Source of the DNA: Deltaproteobacteria bacterium
GTDB lineage: Bacteria > Desulfobacterota > GWC2-55-46
Direction of reading: 5' to 3'
Length of the DNA stretch: 22,416 nt
Assembly (NCBI GenBank): GCA_016218095.1
Contig: JACREV010000270.1
Coordinates: 1 to 22,416, forward strand
Of the stretch, positions 1 to 6,818 are shown in pieces. The notes beneath the pieces were generated by a model. It had not been told where the DNA came from, searched no databases, and saw only the letters and a list, made by a program, of their open reading frames with translations. How positions within the stretch are numbered: position 1 is the first letter of the stretch; every line of letters starts with the position of its first letter. Both the position numbers and the translations under genes were made by a program.

Positions 1-386
<386 letters not shown>

Positions 387-450
387 AATCTACAAATTGG
401 ATTTGAAAGGGTTTCTTTCTAGATAGGTTTGACTGTGCTTGCTATTTAGT

Positions 451-462
451 TTTCAAAGAGCA
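451..462 (-). promoter_or_regulatory. rrn boxA antitermination site
   Basis: The minus strand reads TGCTCTTTGAAA about 65 bases before the 16S 5' end. This closely matches the boxA element of rRNA leaders (TGCTCTTTAACAA in E. coli), which loads NusB/S10 to form the antitermination complex. Position and orientation are as expected for the leader. Confidence 0.8.
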
Positions 463-501
463 GAAGTCTTGCGGATTTTTATGGCAGACTCATCTATTAT
501 A

Positions 502-530
502 ATCTTACCATACAGCCCCTCGACCGTCAA
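502..530 (-). promoter_or_regulatory. possible third rrn promoter
   Basis: The minus strand reads TTGACG, a 17-base spacer, then TAAGAT, with a TATAAT directly after it. The -10 is only a 4/6 match. The site overlaps a leader hairpin (CCCTCGA with TCGAGGG, 517-543), so it could simply be transcribed leader. It is weaker than the two promoters upstream. Confidence 0.3.
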
Positions 531-570
531 GCTTTTTCGAGGGCTCGCTTTTACCGCAGCGAGATTCAGC

Positions 571-598
571 ATTATATCTATTTACAGGAGCGTGTCAA
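571..598 (-). promoter_or_regulatory. rrn promoter P2
   Basis: The minus strand has a perfect TTGACA (593-598) and a perfect TATAAT (571-576) separated by 16 bases. T/A-rich sequence lies upstream of the -35, as in an UP element. It sits about 185 bases before the 16S start and downstream of a second consensus promoter, the tandem arrangement typical of rRNA operons. Confidence 0.8.
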
Positions 599-764
599 GA
601 AAAACTTTGACTATTTTTTCTTTTTGGTGTTTTTTCTTCTCTCGCCCCTGTGCCGCTTAAAGCAAACACCCGAGCTTTGATCACCAAAAAAAACGCCGGC
701 CCTTCACCCATCGATGTTGCCCCCTGAAGCCCTACAACCCCCGGAAGGTCCAGCAAGATTTACT

Positions 765-792
765 ATTATATACTAATCGAAAGTCATGTCAA
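765..792 (-). promoter_or_regulatory. rrn promoter P1
   Basis: The minus strand has TTGACA (787-792), a 16-base spacer and TATAAT (765-770), both perfect sigma-70 hexamers, with A/T-rich sequence upstream. It gives a leader of about 370 bases. It is the most upstream rRNA promoter before tyrS. Confidence 0.8.
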
Positions 793-875
793 CCAAAAAT
801 AACCTTTTGAGCAAACTTTTTTCAGGGCTGGCCCTTGGAGGGTTGAGCAGAAGTTATTGTACGCGAAAAACCCTT

Positions 876-906
876 GAAAAACAGGGAAAACAGGCCCACT
901 GCCTGT
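876..906 (-). terminator. tyrS intrinsic terminator
   Basis: Fifteen bases after the tyrS stop the minus strand forms a 6-bp stem, ACAGGC with GCCTGT around a 5-base loop. It is followed by a T-rich run broken by CCCTG. The stem is short, so it may be moderate in strength, but its position before the rRNA promoters suits it. Confidence 0.5.
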
Positions 907-921
907 CACGGGGAGCGCAGA

Positions 922-2121
922 CTATCCGAAGACTATCCTCTTGAAAAACCTCTTTCCCACCTGCAGGAGGAAGCCCTTGCCTGTCGCCACTTCCTCTCGC
1001 GGGTTCAGCGCGCGCTCTCCGTCGACCTTGACGCCGCCCTGCTCTATGAGCCTCATCGCCTCAGATGACGATTTGGCGAGCCCCGCCTTTACGATCACCT
1101 TTGCGAGCCACATCCGCTCGCCGTCGGGCGCTACATAAGCCTCTTCTATCTCCTCGGGGGTCTCCCTCTTCGTGAAGAGGTTTCTAAAGTCATCGCGGGC
1201 CTTGGTAGCGGCCTCACGACCCGCAAAGCGCTCGGTGAGCTCGAACGCGAGCGCCTCCTTCGCCTCCTTGGGGTGGACCTTGCCCGCCTTTATCTCTGCC
1301 ACGCGCTCGTTCGCGGCGGAAGACAGGAGCTCGTAGTACCGCGCCATCAAAGCGTCGGAAATCGACATCACCTTGCCGAATATCTCGGAGGGCGGCTCGG
1401 TTATGCCTATGTAGTTCCCGTACGACTTGCTCATCTTCTGCACGCCGTCGGTCCCCTCCAGCAGAGGCATGGTGATCACCACCTGCGGGTCCTGCCCCAT
1501 CTCCTTTTGAAGCTCTCTCCCTACAAGCAGGTTGAAGAGCTGGTCGGTCCCGCCGAGCTCGACGTCGGACTTAAGCACCACCGAATCGTACCCCTGTATG
1601 AGCGGATAGAGGAACTCGTGTATGGCTATGGGTCTCCCCTCCCTGTACCTCTTCTGGAAGTCGTCCCTCTCGAGCATCCTCGCAACCGTGTACTTGGACG
1701 CGAGGCTTATGAGGTCGGTCGCCGTGAGCCTCTCCATCCATTCGCTGTTGAAGACGACCTCTGTCTTCTTCGGGTCGAGTATCTTGAAGACCTGCGCGGT
1801 GTATGTCGTCGCGTTCTTCTTGACCTCGTCCTTGGTAAGCGCCTTCCTCGTCTCGGACTTGCCCGTGGGGTCGCCTATCATGCCGGTGAAGTCGCCTATG
1901 AGGAGGAGGACGTGGTGGCCGAGGTCCTGGAAGTGCTTGAGCTTCTGTATGAGGACGGTGTGGCCGAGGTGCAGGTCCGGGGCGGTGGGGTCGAACCCGG
2001 CCTTTACGCGGAGCCGCTTACCCTTTGCCTCTGCCGCCACGAGCTTCCTTAAGAGGTCGCCTTCGGAGATTATGCCGCTCGTGCCGCGCTTTATGATATC
2101 TATCTGTTTATGAGGGTCCAT
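922..2121 (-). CDS. tyrS: tyrosyl-tRNA synthetase
   Basis: This cytoplasmic class I aminoacyl-tRNA synthetase charges tRNA-Tyr with tyrosine using ATP. The product is 399 residues, normal for the family. The HIGH motif appears as HLGH at residues 51-54, preceded by the AGFDPTAPDLHLGH signature, and KMSKS is at 229-233. An S4-type RNA-binding domain occupies roughly 335-395. The KMSKS form resembles the TyrZ-like subgroup rather than E. coli TyrS, which has KFGKT. The ATG start has no clear Shine-Dalgarno sequence. The gene lies 31 bases downstream of a small membrane protein gene and probably ends the ymdB operon, with a terminator just before the rRNA promoters. Confidence 0.96.
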   Translation of the reverse strand: MDPHKQIDIIKRGTSGIISEGDLLRKLVAAEAKGKRLRVKAGFDPTAPDLHLGHTVLIQKLKHFQDLGHHVLLLIGDFTGMIGDPTGKSETRKALTKDEVKKNATTYTAQVFKILDPKKTEVVFNSEWMERLTATDLISLASKYTVARMLERDDFQKRYREGRPIAIHEFLYPLIQGYDSVVLKSDVELGGTDQLFNLLVGRELQKEMGQDPQVVITMPLLEGTDGVQKMSKSYGNYIGITEPPSEIFGKVMSISDALMARYYELLSSAANERVAEIKAGKVHPKEAKEALAFELTERFAGREAATKARDDFRNLFTKRETPEEIEEAYVAPDGERMWLAKVIVKAGLAKSSSEAMRLIEQGGVKVDGERALNPREEVATGKGFLLQVGKRFFKRIVFG

Positions 2122-2152
2122 TTTTGGGTCCGAATCCGTTGTTTTGAATGTC

Positions 2153-2359
2153 TCAATAGAGCATGGCGTAGATGTTATATCCTATGACAAGGAGGCCGAT
2201 GATCAGGTTCAGGGGTCTCGTCCTGTCTGTGGCGCCGGGTATGAAGAGGGTGTCTATCCTGAATGCCTCGGTCACCCTGTTCTTCACGAAGGCGGTGTAG
2301 ATGAGCATGATGCCGTATGCAATGCCGCCGTATGTAAGGACCATCTCGAAGGTGCTCAT
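2153..2359 (-). CDS. small two-helix membrane protein, unknown function
   Basis: The product is 68 residues with two likely transmembrane segments, at about 5-25 and 50-67. They are joined by a polar loop containing FIPGATDRTRPLN. I do not recognise the family. Its ATG shares one base with the TAA stop of the upstream metallophosphoesterase gene (TAATG), which is a classic sign of translational coupling and the best argument that it is a real gene. It precedes tyrS by 31 bases. A role in membrane association of its neighbours is possible but unsupported. Confidence 0.7.
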   Translation of the reverse strand: MSTFEMVLTYGGIAYGIMLIYTAFVKNRVTEAFRIDTLFIPGATDRTRPLNLIIGLLVIGYNIYAMLY

Positions 2360-3162
2360 TACTCTTTCTCCTTAAGCTCGACTTTTATCCTCTTGATGGA
2401 TATCGCCCTTCCGGCCGACGACTCCACCTCCATGAACGCGCCCTGAAGCTCCACGCCCCTTCCGGCGAGCTCGAACCGGACGGGCATTTGCGTAACGAAC
2501 CTCTCGACGACTATCTCTCTTTTTATCCCTATGACCGACTCTGTCGGCCCCGTCATGCCGGCGTCCGCGATAAACGCCGTGCCGCCGGGCAGCACCCTTT
2601 CGTCTGACGTCTGCACGTGCGTGTGCGTGCCTATTACCGCGCTCGCCATGCCGTCCAGGTGCCACGCGAGAGCCGTCTTTTCCGAGGTCGTCTCGGCGTG
2701 CATGTCGACCATCACCACCGGGGTCTCGGCCTTGAGCCTCTGGACAAGTGATCTACCCGCCCTGAACGGGCAGTCGACCGACTCCATGAAGACGCGCCCT
2801 AGGAGGTTTACTATCCCCACCTTCGCGCCTGAAGCGCACTCGAACAAGACAGACCCCGCGCCGGGCGCGCCCTCCGGGTAGTTTGCGGGCCGGAGCAGTT
2901 TTTTTTCCGAGCGGATGTAGTCGTATATCTCCTTTTTGTCCCATATATGGTTCCCGGAGGTAATTACGTCCACGCCGAGCTTGAAGAGCTCCTCGGCTAT
3001 CTCAGGGGTAATACCAAAGCCGCCCGCCGCGTTCTCGCCGTTGGCGACGACGATATCGGGCGCGAGATCGCCGACAAGGCGCGGGAGGCACTCCCGCACC
3101 GCTATGCGGCCCGGCCTTCCCACTATGTCGCCTATGAATAGTATTTTTACGAGGTCCTGCAT
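2359..3162 (-). CDS. ymdB: YmdB-family metallophosphoesterase (TIGR00282)
   Basis: This is a 267-residue dinuclear-metal phosphoesterase. The Bacillus member hydrolyses 2',3'-cyclic nucleotides and affects RNase Y-dependent RNA turnover. Metal-ligand motifs are visible: GDIVGRPGR near residues 11-19, NGENAAGG at 41-48, SGNHIWD at 69-75, a conserved His at 155, and GTHTHVQTSDE at 178-188. Length and motif order are typical. The gene lies directly downstream of rny, a pairing seen in many bacteria, but an intrinsic terminator separates the two. The ATG at 3162 has no evident Shine-Dalgarno sequence. Most relatives begin at the equivalent of Lys6, so the true start is slightly uncertain. Confidence 0.93.
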   Translation of the reverse strand: MQDLVKILFIGDIVGRPGRIAVRECLPRLVGDLAPDIVVANGENAAGGFGITPEIAEELFKLGVDVITSGNHIWDKKEIYDYIRSEKKLLRPANYPEGAPGAGSVLFECASGAKVGIVNLLGRVFMESVDCPFRAGRSLVQRLKAETPVVMVDMHAETTSEKTALAWHLDGMASAVIGTHTHVQTSDERVLPGGTAFIADAGMTGPTESVIGIKREIVVERFVTQMPVRFELAGRGVELQGAFMEVESSAGRAISIKRIKVELKEKE

Positions 3163-3189
3163 CAGGAGAGGTTCTTTCTGAGAGAAGCA

Positions 3190-3235
3190 TTTTTAAAAAA
3201 CAATTGAGCGCCTCCGCTCCCGCGGAGGCGCTCAA
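3190..3235 (-). terminator. rny intrinsic terminator
   Basis: The minus strand forms a perfect 14-bp stem, 3204-3217 with 3222-3235, around a 4-base loop. It is followed by TTGTTTTTTAAAA. It begins about ten bases after the rny stop. This is the strongest terminator in the window and would separate rny from ymdB unless it is read through. Confidence 0.88.
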
Positions 3236-3245
3236 GCTTCAAGCC

Positions 3246-4835
3246 TTACTTCGCGTACTCAACGGCCCTCGATTCCCTTATGACCGTCACCTTTATCTGT
3301 CCGGGGTAGCTGAGTTCCTTCTCTATCTTCCTCGCGATGTCCTTCGATAAGACGACGGCCGCGTCGTCGGAAATCGCCTGGTTCTCTACGAGCACCCTGA
3401 TCTCCCTGCCCGCCTGCAGCGCGTAGGTCTTCTCGACCCCGGGGAAGCCCTTGGCGATGTTTTCGAGGTCGTCGAGCCTCTTCACATAGGACTCCAGCAT
3501 CTCCTTCCTCGCGCCGGGGCGCGCGGCGGACAATGTGTCCGCGGCCTGGACGAGCACGCCGAGTATCGAGTCCGGGCTGTCGTCGTGGTGCTGGCCTATG
3601 GCAGAGACTATCTTCGGGGATTCCCCGTATTTTTTGGCGAGCTCCGCGCCTATGGCCGCGTGCGGCCCCTCGACCTCGTGGTCGACGGCCTTGCCTATGT
3701 CATGGAGGAGCCCGGCCCTCCTTGCGATCTTCGTCGGCAGCCCCAGTTCCGACGCCATTATGCCGCAGATGAAGGCGACCTCCATCGAGTGCGAGTAGAC
3801 GTTCTGCGCGTAGCTCGTCCTGAACTTCAATCTTCCGATGAGCTTCTGTATCTCCTTGTGTATCCCGTGGAGGCCGGTGTCGAATATCGCCCTCTCGCCG
3901 GCCTCGTTTATTGACTGCGCGACCTCGGCCTCGACCTTGGAGACGACCTCCTCTATGCGGGAAGGGTGGATCCTCCCGTCCGTTATGAGCCTTTCAAGCG
4001 AGAGCTTGGCTATCTCACGCCTTACCGGGTTATGGCCCGAGAGGATGACCGCCTCCGGCGTGTCGTCTATGATGACGTCAATGCCGGTAGCCGCTTCGAT
4101 CGCGCGGATGTTCCTGCCTTCCCTGCCGATGATCCTGCCCTTCATCTCGTCGCTCGGGAGGCTCACGACCGAGACGGTCCTTTCAGCCACGTACTCGCCC
4201 GAGTACCTCTGGATGGCGAGCGAGATTATCTCCTTCGCCTTCTTGTCCGCCTCTGCCTTGGTCTCTTCCTCTATCCTCTTAAGGAGCTTTCCGGCTTCCA
4301 GCTTCGCCTCGTTCTCCATGTTCTCGACGAGCTGTCTTTTCGCCTCCTCGGAGGAGATCCCGGCGATCGTTTCGAGCTTCGCCATCTGCTGGGCTATGAG
4401 GGAGGCGGTCTCGGCCTCCATGTCGCTCACCTTTTTCTCCTGGGCGGCTACGGCCTTCTCCTTCTTCTGTAACTCGACCTCTTTCCTGTCTATGGATTCG
4501 AACTTCTTGTCGAGGTTCTCCTCCTTCTGCTGTACCCTCTTTTCAATCGCCTGGAGCTCTTTTCTCCGCTCCCGGGTTTCCCTTTCGAACTCGGTCTTGC
4601 CCTGGAATATTATGTCCTTCGCCTGGAGGTCGGCCTCCTTGCGCGTGTTCTCGGCGTCCTTCCTTGTGTTCTCGGCCTCTCTCTTAGCGTCCGCTATTAT
4701 CGCCTCAGCGGACTTCTTCCCTGCCTCGGCGTTGGCGTTTTCCATCTTCTTCTTTGTGACGAAACCTATGGCTACCCCGACAAGTATCGCTATTACAGCT
4801 ACGGCCGCAACAAATACAATCGTCGATACTTCCAT
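3246..4835 (-). CDS. rny: ribonuclease Y
   Basis: This membrane-anchored endoribonuclease starts bulk mRNA decay. The product is 529 residues, the usual size. An N-terminal transmembrane helix spans about 5-26. It is followed by a long charged coiled coil (about 30-200) with ENTRKEA-like repeats, then a KH domain with GRIIGREGRN at 233-242. The HD domain begins near His349 and carries LLHDIGK at 376-382 with catalytic His378-Asp379. The ATG start is preceded by AGGGGG at good spacing. It lies between 5-formyl-THF cyclo-ligase and ymdB. A double hairpin at 4869-4922 lies in its leader. Identification is secure. Confidence 0.97.
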   Translation of the reverse strand: MEVSTIVFVAAVAVIAILVGVAIGFVTKKKMENANAEAGKKSAEAIIADAKREAENTRKDAENTRKEADLQAKDIIFQGKTEFERETRERRKELQAIEKRVQQKEENLDKKFESIDRKEVELQKKEKAVAAQEKKVSDMEAETASLIAQQMAKLETIAGISSEEAKRQLVENMENEAKLEAGKLLKRIEEETKAEADKKAKEIISLAIQRYSGEYVAERTVSVVSLPSDEMKGRIIGREGRNIRAIEAATGIDVIIDDTPEAVILSGHNPVRREIAKLSLERLITDGRIHPSRIEEVVSKVEAEVAQSINEAGERAIFDTGLHGIHKEIQKLIGRLKFRTSYAQNVYSHSMEVAFICGIMASELGLPTKIARRAGLLHDIGKAVDHEVEGPHAAIGAELAKKYGESPKIVSAIGQHHDDSPDSILGVLVQAADTLSAARPGARKEMLESYVKRLDDLENIAKGFPGVEKTYALQAGREIRVLVENQAISDDAAVVLSKDIARKIEKELSYPGQIKVTVIRESRAVEYAK

Positions 4836-4868
4836 GTGAACGACCCCCTTCTGCCCGTTATTTATAAA

Positions 4869-4922
4869 GGCGGCGCCAGCTCCCGGAAGGACGCTTGTAA
4901 TGTCCTTCCCTCCGTCGCCGCC
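4869..4922 (-). other. nested double hairpin between cyclo-ligase gene and rny
   Basis: An outer 7-bp stem (GGCGGCG 4869-4875 with CGCCGCC 4916-4922) encloses an inner 8-bp stem (GGAAGGAC 4885-4892 with GTCCTTCC 4902-4909). On the minus strand it is followed by TTTATAAATAAC, only a short T tract. It may be a weak terminator for the upstream gene, or a structured rny 5' leader that controls its translation or decay. Confidence 0.55.
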
Positions 4923-4935
4923 AAACCCTTGAGGA

Positions 4936-5517
4936 CTATCCCGCGGCCCTTATGAGCCTTTTCTCGGTAACGATGGCCGAGACCCTGACGTCATGGGGCT
5001 CAACGGGTATTTCCTCTTTTAAAACCTGGAAGTCGTACGCGAGAGCCACTATCGGACAACGGACGCCTGAAAGCGCCCTGTCGTAGTAACCCTTGCCGTA
5101 CCCCAACCGGCCCCCCTTCTCATCGAACGCGACACCCGGGACGACGACGAGGTCGAACGAGCCGGCAAAGGCCCTTTCTTCCCGTTCAGCCGGTTCCGGT
5201 ATGTCGTAAGAGCCGGGGGCGAGCTCTTTCAAGCTTTTGACCTTGAAAAATGCGAGGTGTCTTCCTCCACCCCTCAAAACCCTCGGGTAGGCCGCCTCCT
5301 TGCCGTCCCGTATCGCCCTCTCGAAGACCTCGTCGGTAAGCACCTCGTTCGAGAAGCTCGAATACAAAAGGAGCGCCCTTGCCACGGCGTAGAAAGGAGA
5401 GTCGATGAGCCGTCTTTGTATAAGGGAGCTTTTTCTGTAAACATCCTCGAACGCCATCTCGCGGCGCCTCTCGAGGAGTTCGCTTCTTACGCGCTCCTTC
5501 AGGACGGAATTCTTCAT
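4936..5517 (-). CDS. ygfA: 5-formyltetrahydrofolate cyclo-ligase
   Basis: This enzyme converts 5-formyl-THF to 5,10-methenyl-THF using ATP and so returns a storage folate to one-carbon metabolism. The product is about 193 residues, normal length. The family signature DLVVVPGVAFD (residues 123-133, counted from an upstream TTG) is followed by the phosphate-binding GYGKGYYDR at 140-148. The start is placed at the ATG at 5517. A TTG immediately upstream (5520) is in frame but would sit directly against the AAAGG ribosome site, and even the ATG is only three bases from it. The gene lies downstream of 6S RNA and zapA, the arrangement known from E. coli and many other proteobacteria. Confidence 0.93.
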   Translation of the reverse strand: MKNSVLKERVRSELLERRREMAFEDVYRKSSLIQRRLIDSPFYAVARALLLYSSFSNEVLTDEVFERAIRDGKEAAYPRVLRGGGRHLAFFKVKSLKELAPGSYDIPEPAEREERAFAGSFDLVVVPGVAFDEKGGRLGYGKGYYDRALSGVRCPIVALAYDFQVLKEEIPVEPHDVRVSAIVTEKRLIRAAG

Positions 5518-5582
5518 CAACCTTTCGGCTTTGAAAGGAAAGAGGGATATCGGTGAGACTGAGGGAGAAGAGGGAGACGGAG

Positions 5583-5727
5583 CAGGGGCGTGAAAATGCC
5601 CCGATTTGCGACTATATTGCCTCGCTTCTGTTTACTTTCATTATCATCGAACCGAATCGGGGCTCCTGTAAAGCCATTTATGCTTAATCCGGGTTTCCGC
5701 CGGTTGCCGCGTGATTTTCAGCCCCTG
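5583..5727 (-). ncRNA. structured intergenic element of unknown class
   Basis: About 310 bases between 6S RNA and the cyclo-ligase gene contain no convincing gene but fold strongly. A long-range helix pairs CAGGGGC (5583-5589) with GCCCCTG (5721-5727) and GAAAAT (5592-5597) with ATTTTC (5714-5719). Stacked directly inside it, GCCCCGATT (5598-5606) pairs with AATCGGGGC (5655-5663). A small CCGG hairpin fills the rest. Nearby hairpins at 5741-5763 and 5786-5820 extend the structure. It may be a leader of the cyclo-ligase, a processed RNA, or a palindromic insertion. I do not recognise a known riboswitch. The strand is assumed from the flanking genes. Confidence 0.4.
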
Positions 5728-5831
5728 ACGCCCGTTTACGCGGCCACTTGCCTTTTAAGGCCGGTCCCTATCCCGTTATCCACCTGGGCCCCATGAGGGT
5801 TTTACGCGCCCTTTAGGCCCGGATTTTTAAA

Positions 5832-6013
5832 CTCCTCCCCCGCGACATGCCGTGTCAGTAGTATTTTGAACCTGTCGGAACAGGTGGGGCCTTAGTTTAC
5901 TTGCATTCGACTTTCCCGCGAAGGGACATGCCGGCCGCCAGTCAGGGAAAGCCCCTGTTTTAGAATGTTGGTTCTAAAAACCCTACTAAAGCACAAACAC
6001 GGCAGGGGAGGAG
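5832..6013 (-). ncRNA. ssrS: 6S RNA
   Basis: 6S RNA mimics an open promoter and binds sigma-70 RNA polymerase. The roughly 182-base segment starts just after the zapA stop and precedes the 5-formyl-THF cyclo-ligase gene, the classical ssrS location. Its ends pair: CTCCTCCCC (6005-6013) with GGGGAGGAG (5832-5840), then TGCCGTG with CACGGCA, then AGTAG with CTACT. The 3' half contains CCACCTG, a short loop, CAGGTTCAAAA and then ACGGCA. This matches the conserved 3' hairpin pattern I know from proteobacterial 6S RNAs. The ends are inferred from pairing. It is probably processed from the zapBA transcript. Confidence 0.82.
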
Positions 6014-6019
6014 CTCCAA

Positions 6020-6289
6020 TTACTCCAGTCTCCTGTCTATCAATTGAGCGAGCTCCTCAGACTTCCTCCCTAACCTTTCAAGCGTCTCCTTTGTCTTGAT
6101 AACCTCGCCGGTAATGTTCAAAGCGGCTAATAGCGCCAGGTCCAAGGTCGAAACAGCCTTAGTGGTCTCCTTTACCTCCTCTATCTTATGGTTTAGGTAA
6201 TGTTCAACAGCCCGGATGTAATCCTCGCCCTCCTCGCTTTTGACGACGAGTTTGTGGCCGTAAATCTTGAGCTCGGCTACCTTCTTCAA
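6020..6289 (-). CDS. zapA: cell division protein ZapA
   Basis: ZapA binds FtsZ and cross-links its protofilaments at the Z ring. The predicted 89-residue protein starts MKKVAELKIYGHKL, as expected for the family. It continues with EEGEDYIRAVEHYLNHKIEEV, split here as EEGEDYIRAVE and HYLNHKIEEV, and ends in a C-terminal coiled coil. The start chosen is TTG at 6289, because GAGGTG lies just before it and the product then aligns with known ZapA N-termini. GTG at 6295 and a much longer frame overlapping the upstream gene are less likely. Its start lies eight bases after the stop of the zapB-like gene, and 6S RNA begins directly after its own stop. Confidence 0.88.
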   Translation of the reverse strand: MKKVAELKIYGHKLVVKSEEGEDYIRAVEHYLNHKIEEVKETTKAVSTLDLALLAALNITGEVIKTKETLERLGRKSEELAQLIDRRLE

Positions 6290-6296
6290 GCCCACC

Positions 6297-6527
6297 TCAC
6301 GCGTTCTGTATGAGTCCGTCAAGCCTGGCAAGGAGTGTGTCGACCTTCTCCTTTACGAGCGCCTTTTCGGCTTCGAGCTTCCGTATCCTCTCCTTGAGGT
6401 CCTCCGTCTCGCGCTCCTTCCGATCCAGAGAGTCCCTCAGGGACCTGTTTTCAGCCTGAACGAGCTCGCTTGCCTCCAGAAGACGCGAAATTCCCGCCTC
6501 GAGCCTGTCGAATTTCTCAAGTGCCAT
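6297..6527 (-). CDS. ZapB-like coiled-coil protein
   Basis: The product is 76 residues, nearly all predicted coiled coil, rich in Glu, Lys, Arg and Leu with heptad spacing and no membrane segment or catalytic motif. Size, composition and position immediately upstream of zapA suggest a ZapB-type divisome partner. Coiled coils align easily by chance, so the family name rests mainly on context. The ATG follows GGAGG at a spacing of ten. A promoter lies at 6554-6582, which makes this the first gene of the zapB-zapA-ssrS-ygfA unit. Confidence 0.75.
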   Translation of the reverse strand: MALEKFDRLEAGISRLLEASELVQAENRSLRDSLDRKERETEDLKERIRKLEAEKALVKEKVDTLLARLDGLIQNA

Positions 6528-6553
6528 GAAAAAAATGCCTCCGCTTCATTTTC

Positions 6554-6582
6554 ATATTACTTTTTTCAGGGTAAGAAGTCAA
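6554..6582 (-). promoter_or_regulatory. promoter of the zapBA-6S RNA unit
   Basis: The minus strand has TTGACT (6577-6582), a 17-base spacer and TAATAT (6554-6559). It lies 27 bases before the zapB-like ATG and downstream of the glutamate synthase terminator, so a promoter is needed here. The -10 is only a 4/6 match. Confidence 0.5.
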
Positions 6583-6629
6583 GGGAATAGCTTTGAAGGA
6601 GTGGGGTTATTCAACTCGCTTTTTGGCGC

Positions 6630-6666
6630 AAAAAAAGCGGCGCTTACCTTTCCGGAAAGCGCCGCT
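6630..6666 (-). terminator. terminator of the glutamate synthase operon
   Basis: A 10-bp stem, AGCGGCGCTT (6636-6645) with AAGCGCCGCT (6657-6666), is followed on the minus strand by seven T residues. It lies beyond repeat copy 1 and would end transcripts coming through the GXGXG gene. Confidence 0.85.
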
Positions 6667-6695
6667 AAGAGGGCCATTTCAGTAAAAAACATGTT

Positions 6696-6818
6696 CAGGC
6701 TGTTCAAAAAGCTCCAGATGCGAGGCGTCGAGGAGCGAGAAGCGAGGCGTACTCTTTTTGTACGCCGCAGCTACGAACGACGAAGACAACAAAGCAGATG
6801 GACTTTTTGGGCAGCCTG
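6696..6818 (+). repeat. 123-base palindromic repeat, copy 1
   Basis: The copy is bounded by CAGGCTG and CAGCCTG, with inner arms CAAAAAGCTCCAGATGC and GCAGATGGACTTTTTG. At the centre a hairpin pairs GGCGTAC with GTACGCC around a T-rich loop. Copies 2 and 3 are nearly identical. Its right end touches the stop codon of the GXGXG gene (6819-6821), and the operon terminator lies just beyond its left end. It looks like a non-autonomous MITE or REP-type element, and the orientation given is arbitrary. Confidence 0.85.

Noticed and set aside
1273..2052. Long plus-strand open frame opposite tyrS
   Set aside because: It is the antisense shadow of tyrS, made possible by high GC. Its composition is dominated by Leu, Val, Arg, Glu and Gly without domain signals.
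3838..4839. 333-codon plus-strand open frame opposite rny
   Set aside because: It is a Ser/Phe-rich antisense shadow of the RNase Y coiled coil and has no independent support.
5590..5796. 68-codon plus-strand frame in the folded intergenic region
   Set aside because: There is no ribosome site, it runs against all neighbours, and the sequence is better explained by paired RNA helices.
5521..5830. Known riboswitch or tmRNA before the cyclo-ligase gene
   Set aside because: I looked for THF, FMN and TPP riboswitch cores and for tmRNA ends and did not find them. A short ATAGTCGCAAA match to tmRNA is coincidental.
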